Below, piece by piece: positions 1 through 12,020 of a stretch of 64,000 bases of DNA (position 1 is its first letter; the number at the start of each line of letters is the position of its first letter). The stretch comes from Triangularia verruculosa (Eukaryota > Ascomycota > Sordariomycetes > Sordariales > Podosporaceae). Below the pieces are notes generated by a model, which was given only the letters and a program-made list of their open reading frames with translations, was not told where the DNA came from and did no database searches. The position numbers and the translations under genes were made by a program. The stretch is from contig MU863928.1 in the NCBI GenBank assembly GCA_033296885.1, forward strand, positions 172,448-236,447. Direction: 5' to 3'.

Positions 1-1909
1 CGCGCTCTTTCACTCAGGAACTTTGGTGCTTGCAACTTATTAGTCGCCTTGGCAGCCCTCGTATCTTCGATCTGGTTGCGCCTGAGACCTGTTTTATTTG
101 GGCCATAGTACCCCCATTCCGCCTTTGTGAGCGTGTTGATGAAGTTCGGGTCGAACTGTGGTGGCGGAGCGCCAGCATCTGATATGATATCCGCAGGCCA
201 GGCCGAGAACAACATTGTCCCGTAGTAGAACGGCATGCCAATCGAGCTGAGAGGACTATCAAACCGTCAGTCATGTCCATCTTTGACATCGGCACCTCAA
301 ACTTACGTATCAACCCCCCAATCCACATGCGGCGCCGGCTCCTCGGGCTCGGGGAACGTAATCGGCGCCCCAATGTTCGTAAACTGTATCCCATCCGCCG
401 GCGATCCCCAAAGCGCAATATTCCTATCATTGTCCGCGATCACCAGCGCCCTCCCCGATGGCGCAATCTCAAACAAGTTGATCGACGCCTGGAGGTGCGC
501 ATACCGGATATTCGTGGTGTTCGGATTCATAATGTCCACCACATGCATCTGCCCCTGCTGCGACGACACAATCGTCGTGGTCAACATCCTCGGGTGCAGC
601 CTCACATAGGCCGCCAGAGGCGGAAACGGCATCGGCTGTATCGACGTCATGTTCCTCAGGTCATACACATTGACATACGGGTCCGGCACCCTGCTGCTCG
701 ACCCAGGCCCCTGCTGCTTGTACGACCCTCCGCACGTCACGATGTAGTCGCCCGATGCGTCCATGTCGTTGATGTAGCTCTGGTGCGCCTGCCACTCCTT
801 CTCCACCTTGAACGTGGTCGGGTTCATGATGTCGATCCTCCCGGTTTCCGTCGCGGCACAGATATACCTCCCCCTCTTCATGGTCTTGTAGTGATGCGGC
901 GCCGGAACCTGCTTGGTGACCTCCCCCTTAACGACGTCAATCACAAACATGGTATCCTGCCAGCCCGCCACCAGAATCTCACTCGCCCCTTTGCTCGTAA
1001 AGCTCATGCACCGCAAGTCTGTCATCCCTTCGTGCCGTATGTTCCAGAGAGCCGGCCCCCTCCTCATCGCCATATGCACTCCCTTCCTCCCTAGCACAAT
1101 CACCCCCTTGTCGTGAAACAGAAACTGCTGCACTGGTCCATCGTTCGGATCGGTCTGGATCTTGAAAGCCGTATACCGCTGTAGCTCCCGGTTCGCAAAA
1201 GACGACACCCGTCCCTATTTTTCCTCCTTCTGTCAGCATCCCTCCCCCTCCCTCCCCCACCGGAGAGAAAACCTACCTTCCAATCCCCAGCCCACAACAA
1301 CTCAGCCTGGGGGTCAAACGCCAACGCCGTAGCAGGCTTTAGTCCCCCCCCAACTCCCACCCCTCCTATCCCCGGCGGCGGCGGTCCATACGGCTGGCCC
1401 CCCGGGTGCAAACTACCATGATGCGGAGGATGCGCCGGGTGATGCGCCGGGTGCGTCGCGGCGGCGTGTGCCGGGTGCGGTGGGTGCTTGAAGTCGTTCG
1501 GCAAGGGCACCGGGAAGGTGATGCGGTTGACCTGTGGCGTCCAGTCCGAGAAGTAATTAGCCATCTGGTACACCTCTCTCTGTCTCTGTCTCTCTCCACC
1601 CCGTCGCAAGGGATTGTGCGAGTGGAAGCCAACCCCAAGCCAAAGCGAGGAGAGTCGCGATGACAGCAGCAGCAACAGCAGCAACAAACAACAGTGAATG
1701 GCGGCGGCGGCAGCGGGGGGCATCCACTTCCAAGGACCCTTCACCAAAACTCCACTCTTCTCTCCCTCCCCTTCTTCTCCTGGCTATATCCCAGCCCCCA
1801 ATACCAAAAAATGTATGTGTAGTACAAACCATCTATTCACTTATCCCCAACACCAAAACCCAGAAGAAAAAATAAAATAAAAACTCACCTCCTGCCAATC
1901 CGGATCCAT
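1..1909 (-). CDS. PAN2: PAN2, catalytic subunit of the PAN2-PAN3 poly(A) nuclease (N-terminal part)
   Basis: Spliced model on the minus strand: exons 1909-1889, 1531-1277, 1214-307 and 255 to beyond the window start. The PAN2-PAN3 complex trims poly(A) tails of mRNA in the cytoplasm. The visible part is the N-terminal WD40 propeller and the start of the linker; the UCH-like and DEDD exonuclease domains lie outside. Family-typical stretches are LQRYTAFK, HDKGVI, HMAMRRGP, MRCMSFTSKG-like (RCMSFTSKG), INDMDASGDYIVTCGG and DPYVNVYDL. I chose the 21-nt first exon (MDPDWQE) because it matches the usual PAN2 start, has a good GTGAGT donor and joins in frame to VNRITFP. An in-frame Met at 1564 (MANYF) is the alternative start if the 357-nt first intron is wrong. 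The insert after residue 17 is rich in Pro, His, Ala and Gly. Identity is very likely; the exact N-terminus is less sure. Confidence 0.92.
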
Positions 1910-2638
1910 AACTCGTTTCTCTGTCTTGTTTTCCTGTCCTGTAAACTCTCTTTCCCGGTGGCTTGGCTGCTTGCTGCTGCTTGCTGCTGCTTATATCTTC
2001 GTTTCCCCCCCTCCCTACTCGAATTCACATTTTCCGCTGTTTTTTTCCTCTTTCAAGCTGCTGTCGGGAACCTCGTCTGTTCGTTTCGGTAGTTTGAAGT
2101 TTGACAAGAAAGAAAAATATAAAACCAATGCTTGTCCCCAAAATTACCACACACACACAACAAGCAAGAGAAAAGAAGAAGAGGTAGTAGTTGTTGTGTG
2201 AAACTGCTTCGTATATAAGCAAACAAAAAACTACCCAAACTCAATGGATGGACCGGGACGATGGATGGAGGGGGAGCTACCTGAGCTAACGTAGGTTGAA
2301 GATTCCCCACAGTTGCATCCCCCCCAACTGCGCACACAAAGAAGGCCGTGCACGTCCCCGCACTGATAAGCACTCCGATCTTTATCCGATAAGAACAGTT
2401 GAACAGTCTCAATTGCGAATAATAAACTTATATACAGCCTCGTTCCCCTAACAAGGCCCATGGTATACTGTAGGCAACAACAGGAAAAAAGAACCAAGAA
2501 ACCAACTTAAACGCCATCCATCAAAAAAAGCCAACAGACAGAAAGAGCTCTTCTCCATGCAGCTTTCAACAACACCCTGACAATGATCTTATAGGAAACC
2601 AACCAACCAGCATCAATCACTTCACCATATCCTCCTCC
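1910..2638. other. Intergenic: PAN2 leader and carrier 3' side
   Basis: Holds the upstream region of PAN2 and the 3' flank of the carrier gene, both read leftward. A short CTGCTG repeat lies near 1970-1990 and AT-rich runs near 2095-2225. I see no supported gene. Confidence 0.5.
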
Positions 2639-3698
2639 TTATTTAGTCAACCACCCAAGGTAGTCAGCCACAATCAATGTCACCATTCTGTCTCAAATCA
2701 GTCAGCATCCCATCCCATCAGACGCAAAGGAACAAAACTTACGCATGAGGCGCAATCCGCACATAATACGTCCCAAACCCTCTATAAAACCTCATCACGC
2801 CCTCCTGCTTCGCCACCTTGCCAAAGCAGTCCATCATGCCCCGGTACGGCAGCTTCCCATCCGGCCCCTTGCTCTGCTTCTGCAGCCTCGTCTTGACAAA
2901 GTCAAACGGCAGCGAGAAGAACGACGCAAAGAACCCGGCCACCGCGCTGGCAGTCAGCGTCTGCGCATTCGTCGACCACTCCGTCCGCCTCTTCAGCTGC
3001 GCCTTGGCCTCGCTGAAGAAGGCCAGCTGCCCAAAGTTGAGCGCCATGGCACGCACCACCGTCGGCGCCGCACCCGCCCAGAGAGCTGCGACGCCTTCAC
3101 TCTTGGCAATCGAGCTGAGGGCATCAATGACCGACTTGTAGTTCTTCCTTTCGGCCAACGGCTTGAGGCCGTCGCTCTGCATGCGGATCAGGGCAAGATC
3201 CGCCGGGTTGCCGAGCATGGCCGCGAGACCGCCGGCTGAAAGACCGGCAGTGGCACGCTCGGCAAAGCCGACTTGCTTGCCGTTCGCCTTGGCACGGGCC
3301 GAGACTCTGGCCATGAAGGTGTCGAAGAAGCCAAGACGGGCCGTGGTGTACACGGCTTGCCTGAGAAGACCAGCAGAAAGACCCGTGTACAGGTCGAGGG
3401 CCTTGCCGCTGGCCAGGATGTCGCGAGTCACCGAGATGGGCGTCGGCTTCGGTCCGCCGGCAATACCCTCGCCGGCGAGTTGGATGCGGACCTTGATCAT
3501 GTCGACGGGCTGGATCACCGTGGTGGCCACCATGCCGCTGAGACCGCCATTGATGAAGGGAAGTGCCGCCCGGACGACGGGCGTGTGGAGGAAGTCGCTG
3601 GCGGCGGCGAGGTTATCGTTCTTCATGCCTTTGGCTGTTCCCATAACTTCGGATCCCCTAGCCCCTGTAACTTCAGCTTCTTGCTTGAATGAGGACAT
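2639..3698 (-). CDS. Mitochondrial carrier, 2-oxoglutarate/malate type
   Basis: Two exons, 3698-2743 and 2687-2639, give 334 residues, ending in a short exon that encodes MVTLIVADYLGWLTK. It is a six-helix inner mitochondrial membrane exchanger of the SLC25 family. All three repeats carry the signature: PVDMIKVR near residue 64, PADLALIR near 165 and PFDFVKTR near 264. The Ala-Asp-Leu variant in repeat two, together with LYTGLSAGLLRQ, fits the oxoglutarate/malate (OMC) subfamily, which swaps 2-oxoglutarate for malate in the malate-aspartate shuttle. The first 40 residues form an extension longer than in many OMC proteins. The next carrier start Met is at residue 20 or 25 if the first one is not used. 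Substrate is inferred from subfamily features. Confidence 0.9.
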
Positions 3699-6600
3699 GA
3701 CGGCGTTATATCAAAACAGCACACGAAGCAATACAAGACGAGACAAAAAAACGATTCTGAGGGAAGGATGAGGAAAAGGGAAAAGGGTTGCTGACCACTC
3801 GAATTTGCTTCAACACAGGACGTAACCCCCAACTTATTATATCACAAACAGCTCGCGATTCGACGGTCGAATAACAGGCCCTGTCAAAACGCGAGTTCAC
3901 GCAACACACTCTACTCTCTTCAAGTTAGCCGCTCCTGTTGCTCGCTCCTGTTTGTTTCATTGGACTCTTTTCTTTTCTTGGTAAGATATGCAAATCCGCC
4001 GGGGCAACAAGCCGGCAATCACTGCAGCGCGCGCCCCCCGGACGCATGGGGGGAGTGGAGGGAAAGGGAAGCCAGCCGACGTCAATGCCGTCATGTTCTT
4101 GCTTTCCACGGGTCCCAAATATGGACAAGGGGTAGTTCCAATGACTTGTGTTGACGGGCGCCAAGATGGTGGGAGCGGGGCCTCCCCGCCGGTTCTGGTC
4201 GGCAAACAAGACAGGGCTCGGCGTGGGCGGTGCGACGGCCTTCGTCCTTTTCGTTCTTTTCCTGTCAAGTGCTCGGAAAACGAAGGGGAGTCCGGCATCA
4301 AGCCCCGGGAAGCTTTGTGTAGTGCGTCTAGGGCTGGGGGAGCCCGTCTCGGGACCGCGGCGTGGGCGGATCTCGAGAGCTTTGGTGGAGCTCCTCTCCC
4401 ATGTGTAAGTGCGGGAGTAGGGGTCGGCAAAAACCCTCAGGGTCCAAGCTGTGTTGTTTGATGACTGGGGGACTTTGGTGTAGAGATTCAATGCGAAGAA
4501 ATTCTGACCTACCAAGAGAATAGAGGTATAGTCCGGCGCAGTTCCCGTAGAAAAGAAACGAGAGGATCTCCAGTAGCCGAGAGTTGCAGTGACGAAAGGC
4601 AAGCAGAGTTCGCAGCTTCTCGTTCGTTCGTTCGTTCGTCCTGTGACAGCAGCGCGCGGTCCTTGGAGCTTGGGATGCAAGCTAGGGTAGCGGAGGTACA
4701 AGCTTGAAGGTATGTACAGAGCAGTGAGCTAGAGCGGGGTCGCGTGCTCCAGAAACGGACGCCGGCCGTACGGACTTTGTTTTTGGGTCAGGATGGGTTG
4801 TGTTGAGATAACCGGGAATGCCGTGGCAAAGAATACCTAGCAGGAACCAAGCGCGGTGCAATGGAAATGGGTTTGTTTGGTCTTTTTCTCTCTCTCTATG
4901 GGCAAATAAAAAAAAAACACTTGAGGACTGGTAGCCAATTGAAACAGGATAAAAAGGAAGCAAAGTTCTGGTGTGCGTGTGTTCCCTTATTTGTTCGGCC
5001 AGAAGGGGGACAGGACAAAAAGCAAAAGACAAAGGAGGGGCCGATGGAAAGGAGGGGGGAGATCAGTCGAGTTTAAAAAGATGGCGTCTTCCCCAAGTGG
5101 CCGCGTTGTAGTAGTGTATTTATGGTGGTGGTGGTGTGCGGTATGGCCTGGCGCTGCAACAGGTCCTTCCGTCGGTCCCTATGTCTTGTGTCAGTCGTGG
5201 AAAGATAGGAAGCTTTCTCCTTGCCCCGTGTAAGTGAGGGGTTCTTGGACAAGTTTAACGTTTGGGCATGACGGACGGGAGGTGCCCCTCGATGGTTCAT
5301 TACCTCAGGCACACCTGTCCTTGTCAGTGCCTCTCTCACCAGACAGATGGCGGCTTGTGAGAGTGCATTCGCGTCCATTATATCAAGAGCGGGGTCAGGA
5401 TATTTCTCGGTATTTACTCTGGCACATATGACCTGAAGAAATGCTTTGATGCGGTTGATGCTGTTCGTCGCATCTTTCTGGTGTTGATATTGCATCGTTC
5501 AAGACGTCCGTCATCGGACTCTCCACGTCATTTCCATCACCGGTGCGTACACAAAACTGCCATCTCATCCGGATCAAAAAGCTTGTGAAATCATGGAGAA
5601 CCTCCGATATTTGAAGGGTAAGCCCAATTTGGAGAACCGGGAACCGGTAGGACAGCAGCTCGAGATGGAGGGCAGGAGAGGGGAAAGGGAGCAATCGATG
5701 GTTCCTGTTCCTGCCGACTACCCCTCCTTTTCCCTCTTTGGACGTTTCGTTCCTTGAAGAATACCGATCATCATCGCGCCTATATCCAATAAGCAACCCT
5801 CAACTAATAAGCGATGTCGCTGTTGTTGTTGTTGACATCCTTCGGCTCTCGTCCTCTAGCACATGCAACCCCACGCTACTATCCAAACGAACCACAAGGC
5901 AATGTGGATTTCCCACGGCCACTAGAAGACAGGTAATTATAAAAGCTCCGTCCAATCTCTTATTCAGAACATCATCTGTGGGTTTCATTGCTAATAGCTA
6001 CGACAATTCCCAGTGACTGCCGGGTCCGTCTCCATCGACTTACACGCTCCCATCGCGGGGCCCCGAATCGCCGGGAGGTGGGTCCCCCGCTTCCAGGTTC
6101 GGCTGGTCTTCCCAATTCCCACCGCATGTCTCCGCAATCTGCCCGCTCTGCATTCCCTGCTAGTGGCTTGCGCTTCTTCGCCATTTCGGCCTCGTGCTTT
6201 TGATCGATAAGGAATCCATAAGCTCGATAGCCAACGGATAAGGGATCCCGCAAAGCGCGAATCTCGTACTTCCTGAGATGTCTCCTTTTGCTTCAAATTG
6301 GTATCGGGCCTAGTTGGTCGGCTTCTCACTCACCCAGAAACGGCGTTTCATCGCTTTGAAGCGTGACGTCAGGGGAGCGACCCGAAACGACCCGCTCTTT
6401 TGAAGTGTCACGAGTGTCATGGAAGACTGCCCCGCATTTCACTTCTCGCGCACAGACTTCAACAACCGCATTGAGTGTTGAGATATATGATGAAGATTCA
6501 ACAAAAAGCGGACGGACTTGTGTGTGTATAAGACCAAATGGCTGAGATGACCTCTTCAACAGAAACAAAACGCCGCAGCCGGACCTCCATGACCGAGCCT

Positions 6601-7362
6601 CCCGGACACCCCAACGAAGACTACGATATGGATGTTTCTCTCAGCTCCGTTCTCCGGTCCAGGGGAGAGAAGATGTTGAATTAACGATAAGCATAAAGAA
6701 GAAAGATGATTGTACCACCGGAACAAACCAGCCATAAGCCACACCTCAACGACGGGCCTTGGCGTGTACGTTTCCAGAAGTAACAACCAGGTACCCAGTA
6801 CTTCCATAGGAAGCAAGGCTCATGGAAAAGCAGAAGAGCCTCGCCGGCGGGATCGGGTACCACCGATGATGCCGGCGAGGGTGTCTGGTGAAGGTCTCAG
6901 ATAAGGCGGAGATCTAGTGGGAGTAAGAATTCAGTCTTCAAGGGCCCACGATAGTAACGGTTCTCTCAAGAGATAAAAGGTATTTTATTCAGTATCAAAG
7001 ACGTGATCGTGGCCCTGCAATACCACCCATTTTTACAGGGTGTGGCTATCCAACTGTAGGGCTGACATTGGTCTCTCAAGGGGATGTAAGCCGTCGAGAA
7101 TCAGGTACAGACAACAGGCGTCAGATTATACCTATCCTTATCTCACGCTTGTCCACCTGATCTGTGTAACAGAAGGCTGAACCACCTCAGGCTGTATCTA
7201 CGCAGGTCTATCAAGCTTTCAGACACTCTATTGTTACAATATAAACCAGCGTTTAGAAAGTTGACCACAAATATCACCCATACCTGTAGCTATACATTTT
7301 GACCACCATCATATATATCTCCAGGTCCTCTACTCTATCCAAATATGTAGCCATCATCATCA
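3699..7362. other. 3.7-kb stretch without a recognised gene
   Basis: Between the carrier start and the SDR stop there are only open frames of low complexity or shadow type; the longest, 3925-4701 on the minus strand (258 codons), shows no family I recognise and no convincing splice structure. The stretch holds the carrier promoter, a CGTT tandem repeat at 4621-4639 and scattered A/T runs. It may hold noncoding transcripts or a gene I do not recognise. Confidence 0.45.
4621..4639. repeat. CGTT microsatellite
   Basis: About 4.75 uninterrupted copies of CGTT, seen directly, in a geneless region. Confidence 0.8.
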
Positions 7363-8422
7363 TCAATACCCAGCACTAGGAAACGTCCCCAACCTCCCCC
7401 CATCAACCAGCACCACATTCCCATTACAATACGCCCCCGCCCTCGAAGCCAGATACAAAATCTGTCCCGCCATATCCTTCTCATCCCCCATCCTCCCCAA
7501 AGGCACAACGCTCTTGTCAAGCGGTATCAACCCACCCCCCGTCATCGAACCCCCAGCAGCCTCCACAATCGGCGCCGCCATCTCACTCGGAAACACTATT
7601 TTCTCATCATGTCAGCCTTTATCCCTCCCCCCCTTTCCATCCCCTTTCTGAAAGAAAAAACTCACAACCAGGACAAATAACATTAGCCCTCATCCCCCAC
7701 CCCGTCACCATCCCACTCAACATCTTACCCACATGCGTAGCCGCCGCCTTACTCGCCCCATACGCCCAACCCCCCGGCGCGCTCTTGTTAAACCCAGCAA
7801 TACTGCTCACCACAATCACCTGACTGCTCACCCCACCCTCCGTACTCCACCCCGTCCCATTCCCCTTGTGCAACAACCCCAGAAATCCCATAGCAGTAAA
7901 CCAAACCCCGGTTACATTCGCCCTCATCGTCTCCTCCCACCCGTTCAAGCTCTCCATTTGCGCTTGGATGAACCCCTCGAGATCCTCTTCTGACGGAGAT
8001 GAAGGTAAAGGGACCTGGGGCCCGCCGATGCCGGCGTTGCAGATGACTAGGTTTAGGTAACCCGCGTCGGAGGCGATGACGGACGCGGTGGAGGAGATGG
8101 AGATGCGGGAGGTGACGTCGCAGTAGAGGGGGACAACGACATTTTTGTTGACGAGGGTGTTGACGGAGGTGGCGGCGGATTGGAGGACGGGGAGGCGGCG
8201 GCCGAGGATGTAGATGCGGGATGCGCCGGCTAGGGCGAGGGTGCGGGTGAGGAGGAGGCCGATGCCGGTGCCGCCTCCTGTTATGAGGGCTACGAGGCCT
8301 TTGACGGAGAAGAGTTGGGATATCGGGTCGGGTTGCTGTTGTTGTGGTTGTTGTGGCTGGGCTGCGAACTGGGGGTGAGGAGGGGTGGCGGCGGCTCCGG
8401 AAGCTGGTGGTGAGGTTGCCAT
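7363..8422 (-). CDS. Short-chain dehydrogenase/reductase
   Basis: Exons 8422-7666 and 7595-7363 encode 329 residues. It is an NAD(P)-dependent oxidoreductase of the classical SDR type with a Rossmann fold. Visible motifs are the cofactor loop TGGGTGIG near residue 48, CNAGIGG, the serine strand VVSSIAG, the catalytic YGASK pair and the ICPGLFPSEM loop, which is restored only by the splice. The end carries the usual VDGG motif. An N-terminal tail of about 35 residues is rich in Pro and Gln and is not part of the fold. Substrate cannot be told from sequence; the overall look resembles fungal reductases annotated as RhlG-like 3-oxoacyl reductases. It stands alone, with long noncoding flanks on both sides. 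Confidence 0.88.
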
Positions 8423-9089
8423 TGTGTTTTGTGAGGCTATATAGGTATCTTCAACAGTAATTCTTCAATCTAAGAGGAAAAGTTAGTAAAATCTATCTAT
8501 AGGATTTCTTTTATATATCAAAGATGAGGTTGAAACAAGGTGAAGTCGCCAAGCGGGGTTCAAGTCCATCTCGTCATGCCCGCTCTGTTATAAGCCAGTC
8601 CAAACTAGGCAGGCAGATATCCTACCTACCTCCCTAGGTATTTCACCGTGACTCACCCTTCCGGCTGGCCTTTTCCGTTCCTTTAAAATCCAAGGTATCC
8701 AATTTCTTAATACCTATCCCTCAGCCCTTCATCATCGTCCTTCCTGGTAGACCGCAATATCCAAGGCACAGTCAGATATTCTCGGTTCCGCCAAAGACGG
8801 GATGAGCCCCGCCCTCACATTCAAAAACCATTTGCCCCGCTCTTCACGATGGAAAACAAAGCGCAGCATACCTAGGTATCATCAGCAACATATCGACTAC
8901 ATCAACCGACATGGCGATCAACAAGATTGCCATCCCCGCATGCCTCGAAGATTGCAGCCACGCCTCGAACAACATCAATGATATCAACGAGGCTGAAGTG
9001 GCCACGATGCCATTTCGGCATATAGGGATAGTAATCTTGATGATCGCTATGTCCGTTAATATAGTCGATATGTTGCTGATAACAGGTAT

Positions 9090-9470
9090 GTTCTTTTAAT
9101 AGGTATTGTTGCTAGAGTTAATAGTTCTGGAGTGTGATGGATTGGGAAGAGTTTTGCAAATATTTTTTTTATACGTAGGAGTCTTTTATTATAGCTTAAA
9201 TATACTTTATATAGCGTTTAATAGCTTTTCGTGGCTTTTTTATGGCGTTCGTATTGAAGTATACGCGAGTATCTCGGAAGTCCGAAAGCTTGAGGTAATT
9301 TTTGCGTACGTTATGCAGTATAGTGTAGTAGGGTACACCATACCGCAGTTTATTAAAGCTTTCTGGTGCGCATGGAACTAGTTTTTGTATAATATCATGA
9401 TTAAGTATCAACAGCTACTAAGCCCGAGTTTCTATCTATCAGGACTTAAAAATAGCTACGATATCTCCGA
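9090..9470. repeat. AT-rich degenerate patch, possible RIP-mutated repeat remnant
   Basis: The base composition falls sharply against the GC-rich neighbours, with many TA steps (for example TATAGCTTAAATATACTTTA), as expected of repeats mutated C-to-T by RIP in filamentous ascomycetes. No intact transposon frame or terminal repeats can be seen, so the assignment is inference. Confidence 0.4.
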
Positions 9471-10056
9471 ATAGCTGACATCCCTCAGAACAATCATCGT
9501 TACGCTGTGAAAGAATAGTAAATAAGCATGACAAGATAGCTCATTAGCATTTAAAAACACCCAATAGGCCCTTAAACGATAACACACACCTCTTGGGAAT
9601 TCATCAAGACGGTCTATAAACCATCTCGCAAAAGCCTCTACACTATTCAACATACCCCGGGCCAGTCAGACACATACAGACCCCGCTCGCTCGAGACCAA
9701 AAGAGACCATCGTCTCCAAGGCTTCATGAAGGAAGCCACGCGTAGTGTAGTAGTGATTTGAGGCGACAATACCGGCAGGAGGCGAAAGGGGGAGACACCG
9801 CGAGCAGACCAGCCTAAACCCGGACGCAACCAAGAGCATCGTCCGAGCTTCAATACAACAACTTCGCGAGTAGACAGAACCATACCCCCTCGTTTCCTCG
9901 CGAGAAAAGCTGAGATGATAACTTAAGCTGTCAAAACAAAAGTTCAACTCCTGACCTTGATACATACATGTACATGAAAAACCCACAGCATGGCAAACAG
10001 CAAATAACCTAAAGCATCACCAAATAATCGATTCAGTAATACCTAATCTACCTAAA

Positions 10057-10069
10057 CCCCCCCCCCCCC
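10057..10069. repeat. Homopolymer run of 13 C
   Basis: Seen directly, followed by five T, in the 3' flank of NUP145. Such tracts are prone to length errors in assembly. Confidence 0.8.
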
Positions 10070-10233
10070 TTTTTACCTCCTTACCCTCCATCACTATTCC
10101 CTTCCTCCCATTCCCCCCAACTAAAAAATGGAACCACGACACGCTCACAAACATAACCGCCTTATCCCCCTCCTTATGTGATAATACAAAAAAACATTCA
10201 CCCCTATCCCTATCCCTTTCCTCCAAAACAATC

Positions 10234-11986
10234 TCACACCCCCCAACCACCCAGCGCCTCGGCCCTCCTATACCGTCCCGCCACATCCTTCGGCAGCAAT
10301 CCATACAACCTCGCCTCCCCACCCCTAACCTTGATCAACTCCTCCGCCATGTCCGCAATCGCCGCCTCCTGCCTCAAATCCCCACGCGCCATCCCCCTCA
10401 GCGCCACCAGCCCATCAAACAGCTGCTCATCCATCCTATCCAGTTCCTCCCCTTGCTTCTTCTTCTTCTCCCCCCTCGTCACCGTCTGCTGCCTCACCAT
10501 CGGGTACAACAAATACACCACCGCCGCCCTGTCCCAGTCCGAGATATTCTTCTTCACCTTAAACAACAGCTGCGCATACGTCGCCAGCTTCTTAAAGTCC
10601 CTCGCAATCACAAGATCAGGCCCGACGCGGTTGACAAAGGCGCGGTTAGCTTCCGTGTAGTTCTTGGCCCAGACCAGAGCGAGGAATTCCTGGTGAGTCT
10701 CGCCCCTAGACCGGTAATCCAACGCCTTGGCCTCCCAAACCCACGCCTCTGGCACCCCAAACTTCTTGAGCGAGTTGAACGCGCTGTCGGGGTTGCGGGG
10801 CGCGCCAATCAAACCGGCGTGACGGCCCAAGTGATCCCTCACTGCCTTTTCCCTCGCCGCCTTGTCGCTAAGCTGCAGCAAGACGAACGCGGCCGGGATC
10901 CAATGGCCCTGGGCAGTCAAGGCCGAGGCAAACGACAGGGACGCCATGTCCAGCTTCTCAACATCATCCTCGCCAAAATTGACCTTGCCACTCGCGTGAA
11001 TAGCCCTGGTCATCAGCCACCCAAGTTTCGAATCACTCCAGTCAAACTCCTGGTTGGCATAAGCCTTGAGCAGCGACCAAAGCGGGCTGCCTGGCTCCGG
11101 CTCACGATCTTGCTCAATATCCGACTGGAATGACCTGATAGCCTCCGCAACATTAGGTCCGCCCTCCTTAGCACCAGCAGTGTAAAACAGCCGCAGCCCA
11201 AAAGCCTGCGTCCAATCCAAACCGAAACGCTGAGAAATAGTAAAAGAAGCGGCCCTGCTCTCAATAGGCGCGTCCTTAACACCGTCACAAACGCAAGCGT
11301 TGCCAGCCAAAAGCTCGTAAATGGCGCGAACGGGCTCCGAGATCTCCGAGAGAACATTCGACTCCCTCCAATCCCTCAACTGCGCCTTGATATCCTGCTG
11401 TTGACTCCCAATCCCCGCCACCAGCGTAGCCAATCTCATATCCCTCCCCTTGATCAACTGCACACAGGCCTCAGGCACCAAGTTCCCAGCCAGGCAAACA
11501 ATCGCCTTCTCCTCCGCCGACTCAGCCCGAACAACCCCGGTCTTGGTCGACTCCAGCACCAACTGCCTCCAGAAGCCAGGTAGTCCATTCCCGTTGTCAT
11601 CAAAAAGCAAAGACGCCAACTCCCAAACCGAATCGCCCTGCGCCAACTTCTTGAACTCGGGCCCAGAGTCTCCTTGATAGCCGGAAACAGAGTCGACATA
11701 CTGCTGAAGCTGAGCCAGAATCTTGGTGCTGACTTGCGCCTCGCCTCCGGGCGTGATCGATCCGTCAACAGCCTGCAAGTTGGCTTCGCCGTCGTGTGCC
11801 GTGACGAGAACTCCGTCAGGACCCCAATTGGGGCGAGGAACCGACCGAGACTCCTCCTTGTCAAGCTTGGGACGCGTCTGATATGGCCACTGCAACACAA
11901 GGAAATTGTCAGAAAAACGTTTTATTCATTATACATAGAGTATTACAAAACCGATCGATGCATTTTTGGGTACCAAGACAGAAATG

Positions 11987-12020
<34 letters not shown>

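Larger units (their letters stand above)
8423..10233. other. Intergenic, SDR upstream region to NUP145 3' end
   Basis: Contains the SDR promoter, an AT-rich degenerate patch (listed separately), and near 10057-10069 a run of 13 C just 3' of NUP145. Open frames here are short and not recognisable. Confidence 0.45.

Noticed and set aside
3925..4701. Minus-strand frame of 258 codons
   Set aside because: No recognisable domain, biased Arg/Pro/Ser content and no splice support; not reported as a gene.
9940..9970. B-box-like AGTTCAACTCC on the plus strand
   Set aside because: No pairing T stem, no A box at the right distance.
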